Part shown: piece after piece, positions 41,821 to 43,655 of the stretch
How positions within the stretch are numbered: the first letter of the stretch is position 1
How the letters are laid out: each line of letters begins with the position of its first letter
Source of the DNA: Parastagonospora avenae f. sp. tritici 18332-5
Lineage: Eukaryota > Ascomycota > Dothideomycetes > Pleosporales > Phaeosphaeriaceae
Reading direction: 5' to 3'
DNA: 43,655 nucleotides
Assembly: GCA_022559985.1 (NCBI GenBank)
Contig: JAFJTR010000140.1
Coordinates: 1-43,655 of the forward strand
Notes under the pieces: model-generated
The model's input: only the letters and a program-made list of their open reading frames with translations
Database searches by the model: none
Told to the model about the DNA's origin: nothing
Made by a program: the position numbers and the translations under genes

Positions 41821-41945
41821 CAAATCAAATATGCCTCTTATAAAGACCCACTTACCTATGTAGGTAGGAGTTAAACCTCTACGGGTAACTGCTAGGCCTA
41901 AACAGGTAATCAATCAAATCAAATATGGCCTCTCTGGACCCACTT
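41821..41945. repeat. Imperfect direct repeat pair
   Basis: CAAATCAAATATG-CCTCT..GACCCACTTA occurs at 41821-41854 and again at 41915-41945 with a few differences, about 94 bp apart. The GGACCCACTT word recurs inverted near 42565. A TACCTA..TAGGTAGG word sits just after the first copy. Confidence 0.6.
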
Positions 41946-42018
41946 AATTGATTGTTGCGGAGTCTACTTAGGCCATTTGCGTCGAGACGACCTGTGTGTA
42001 AACTAGGGAACCGACTAA

Positions 42019-42327
42019 TTATAGGGTATGGGAAGCTTTGCTGATACCGCAGACAGCATCATAGAAGATCAATCTATCGGGCTCGGGCGCGAAGCTGGGG
42101 TGGTGGAAATTCGGGCGGAGTGGCTGGTCATGCAAGATTTCTTCTTGCTCTTGCTGGACCCGTGCAGCTGCTTGCGCAAGCTCGGACTTTTCATCATCCT
42201 GTATGACAGTAGCAATAAAGTCTTCGTCGGATCTATTGGCGGTGGGGATGTGAATCTGGCCGGGCACCAACGTGCCAGCCCCCATCAGGTTCTCGAAGGG
42301 GAAGAGGCTCGTATCGGTTTGCTTCAT
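42019..42327 (-). CDS. Small hypothetical protein (102 aa)
   Basis: A complete frame from ATG at 42327 (MKQTDTSLFPFENLMGAG) to the stop at 42019. The middle is acidic and helical (DEDFIATVIQDDEKSELAQAAARVQQEQEEIL), which looks like real coding sequence. The C-terminus is less ordered. No signal peptide, no known domain. It lies 240 bp upstream of the coiled-coil gene in the same orientation. It could be an exon of a larger gene, but no splice partners were found. Confidence 0.4.
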   Translation of the reverse strand: MKQTDTSLFPFENLMGAGTLVPGQIHIPTANRSDEDFIATVIQDDEKSELAQAAARVQQEQEEILHDQPLRPNFHHPSFAPEPDRLIFYDAVCGISKASHTL

Positions 42328-43556
42328 CTTGCCTTATACTTATGAGCACTTATGTTGCCTGATAGACCAAAGCGCCTGGGAGCGAATTCCCAGGTTCGAG
42401 CGTAGATAAGTAAGTTAGATTAAAGAGCCCTTGAGAAGAACAAGTGCGATGTCCGAACTTGGCGCAGACCCTAAATCGCCCTGCGGAAAAGAGACAAGCG
42501 GTATAATTAAGGGAAAGAGTTCATGACTCTGTCTTGGATGTAATCGTGAGGGACGTTGATTGGGTACATAAAAGTGGGTCCATAACAGCCATACTCCACT
42601 CGCATGCCCAGCTATAGTGCCCCGAGGACTTTCACGGATGGGTTCAAGTACAAAAGGGACTTTCCATAATTCAAGTGGGCGCCCACAATTTAGTATTATG
42701 TCATGAGTGATCTGGTCAGTCGTCACATTTGCGTGGCAATGGTTGTAGGTTTGTCAGGCAATCGATGGAAGATACGACAACATGCGCTCTACCTTGACAA
42801 CAAGCCCCACGTGTATGCAGAGCCTTGTATAACACGGGTACTAAAAAATCATACTCCGAGAAACGGCTTCGCTTGCACAACGTAAAGTGTCTCTGTGATA
42901 AGTATATCAGCACAACGGGAGGAAAATAAACAATGACGCATTGCAGCAAGTAGCTCATATGGCAGTGTGAGCTGACATGTTTAATTGGGAATAAACTTTG
43001 TTTCAAGGTGTTGGTGCGAATGCATGCCAGTGATGATCATCCTACACATTCTACTGCCGCCTGCTGGACTTGGCTACAGTAACTCACGAACCCCGAAAGC
43101 AACATATGTGTCGGATCGTGAGTATCGGTAGGGACGTCGTCTGCTCGACACTGACCGCCGAGCTGACTCGATCCTTCTTCGATCCTACTTCTGCCCGATT
43201 TGCGTTGCGCTCAGGTATACCTTCGTAGCACCCACGTTCATAGATCAATCAATACCAATACCAGTCACCAGAAGAACCTCGTTGTTGTTGTTCACCTCGT
43301 ACGATCGTAGAAGTCCTACCAACAATATGTATGTATATGCACAGGTAACATACATGTCCTCATTCCAAATCGTCACTGAGAACGTACAATTGCGTAACAA
43401 AAGATTCAACAAATACGTCCAATTTCATCATTTGCTAAACCATTTAATCCAAGCCGCCCTAGTTTCCTGATAGCCCTATCCTCGCAACTCCACCTGCAAA
43501 CTAACAAAATCAATCCCGAAATATGTCGCAGAATCCCTAGGCGACATCCGTCAACC

Positions 43557-43557
<1 letters not shown>
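42328..43557. other. Right-end intergenic, no gene seen
   Basis: No gene is supported. A 103-codon minus-strand frame (42415-42726) starts with GTG, has no family resemblance and contains the recurrent GGACCCACTT word. The rest shows only short random frames. Confidence 0.45.
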
Positions 43558-43608
<51 letters not shown>

Positions 43609-43630
43609 ACCGCCCCCCCCCCCCCCCCCC
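43558..43630. other. Poly-C tract at the window edge
   Basis: An unbroken run of 51 C bases (43558-43608), then ACCG, then 18 more C bases to 43630. Such a homopolymer is not typical of this sequence and sits 25 bases from the end of the window. It is probably an assembly or sequencing artefact at a contig end. Confidence 0.85.
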
Positions 43631-43655
43631 GGTCCCCATGGCGACCCGCCACGCT

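Noticed and set aside
42415..42726. 103-codon minus-strand frame
   Set aside because: No ATG start and no domain; it contains a repeated intergenic word.
1..43655. CRISPR arrays, rRNA, tRNA genes, bacterial operons
   Set aside because: None seen; the sequence is eukaryotic with spliceosomal introns.
1..43655. A secondary-metabolite or defence gene cluster
   Set aside because: No backbone synthase, NLR/HET gene or pathway regulator is present; the neighbouring genes do not form a recognisable pathway.

Overview
The window reads as nuclear DNA of a filamentous ascomycete (Pezizomycotina). Introns are 46-62 nt with GTRAGT-type donors, CTRAC/CTAAT branch sites and YAG acceptors. The protein families are typical of saprotrophic or plant-associated moulds: a GH67 alpha-glucuronidase, a secreted DPP5 peptidase, a PTR2-type peptide transporter, a fungal DUF6536 membrane protein, and a Fot1/pogo transposon. 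Protein style suggests Dothideomycetes/Pleosporales, but that is inference. Nothing bacterial, viral or organellar was seen.

Layout. 1-2117: no convincing gene. 2118-3911 (-): ankyrin-repeat protein. 4537-7047 (-): intronless GH67 alpha-glucuronidase. 8429-8800 (+): small hypothetical gene. 9071-9655 (-): decayed helical ORF. 10372-12849 (-): four-exon DUF6536 membrane protein whose second intron has lost its GT donor. 13697-16014: degenerate pogo/Fot1-like transposon with 32-bp terminal inverted repeats, itself interrupted by a 217-bp element with a 7-bp target duplication. 16119-16505 (+): small ORF with an in-frame TAG. 16654-18743 (-): five-exon POT peptide transporter. 20319-22526 (-): two-exon DPP5. 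25198-26421 (-): broken rhodopsin-like (Pth11-type) receptor. 27497-29453 (+): SDR dehydrogenase remnant running directly into an NmrA-like remnant. 29687-31066 (-): F-box-like/Cys-rich protein. 32082-32351 (-): small secreted six-cysteine protein, found only by splicing two short exons. 33264-41780: a run of hypothetical, mostly low-complexity genes, several broken or with unresolved 5' ends. The right edge is a 51-nt C homopolymer, probably a contig end.

Function. The GH67 enzyme, DPP5 and the POT transporter fit extracellular breakdown of plant xylan and protein followed by peptide uptake. They are not obviously one cluster, since the transposon and other genes lie between them.

The most interesting points are the cryptic Cys-rich secreted protein at 32082-32351, the AT-AG intron in the DUF6536 gene, the nested transposon with a cleanly reconstructable target site, and the unusual number of genes broken by single nonsense or frameshift changes. 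That last pattern is either real gene decay or base-call error in a poor assembly.
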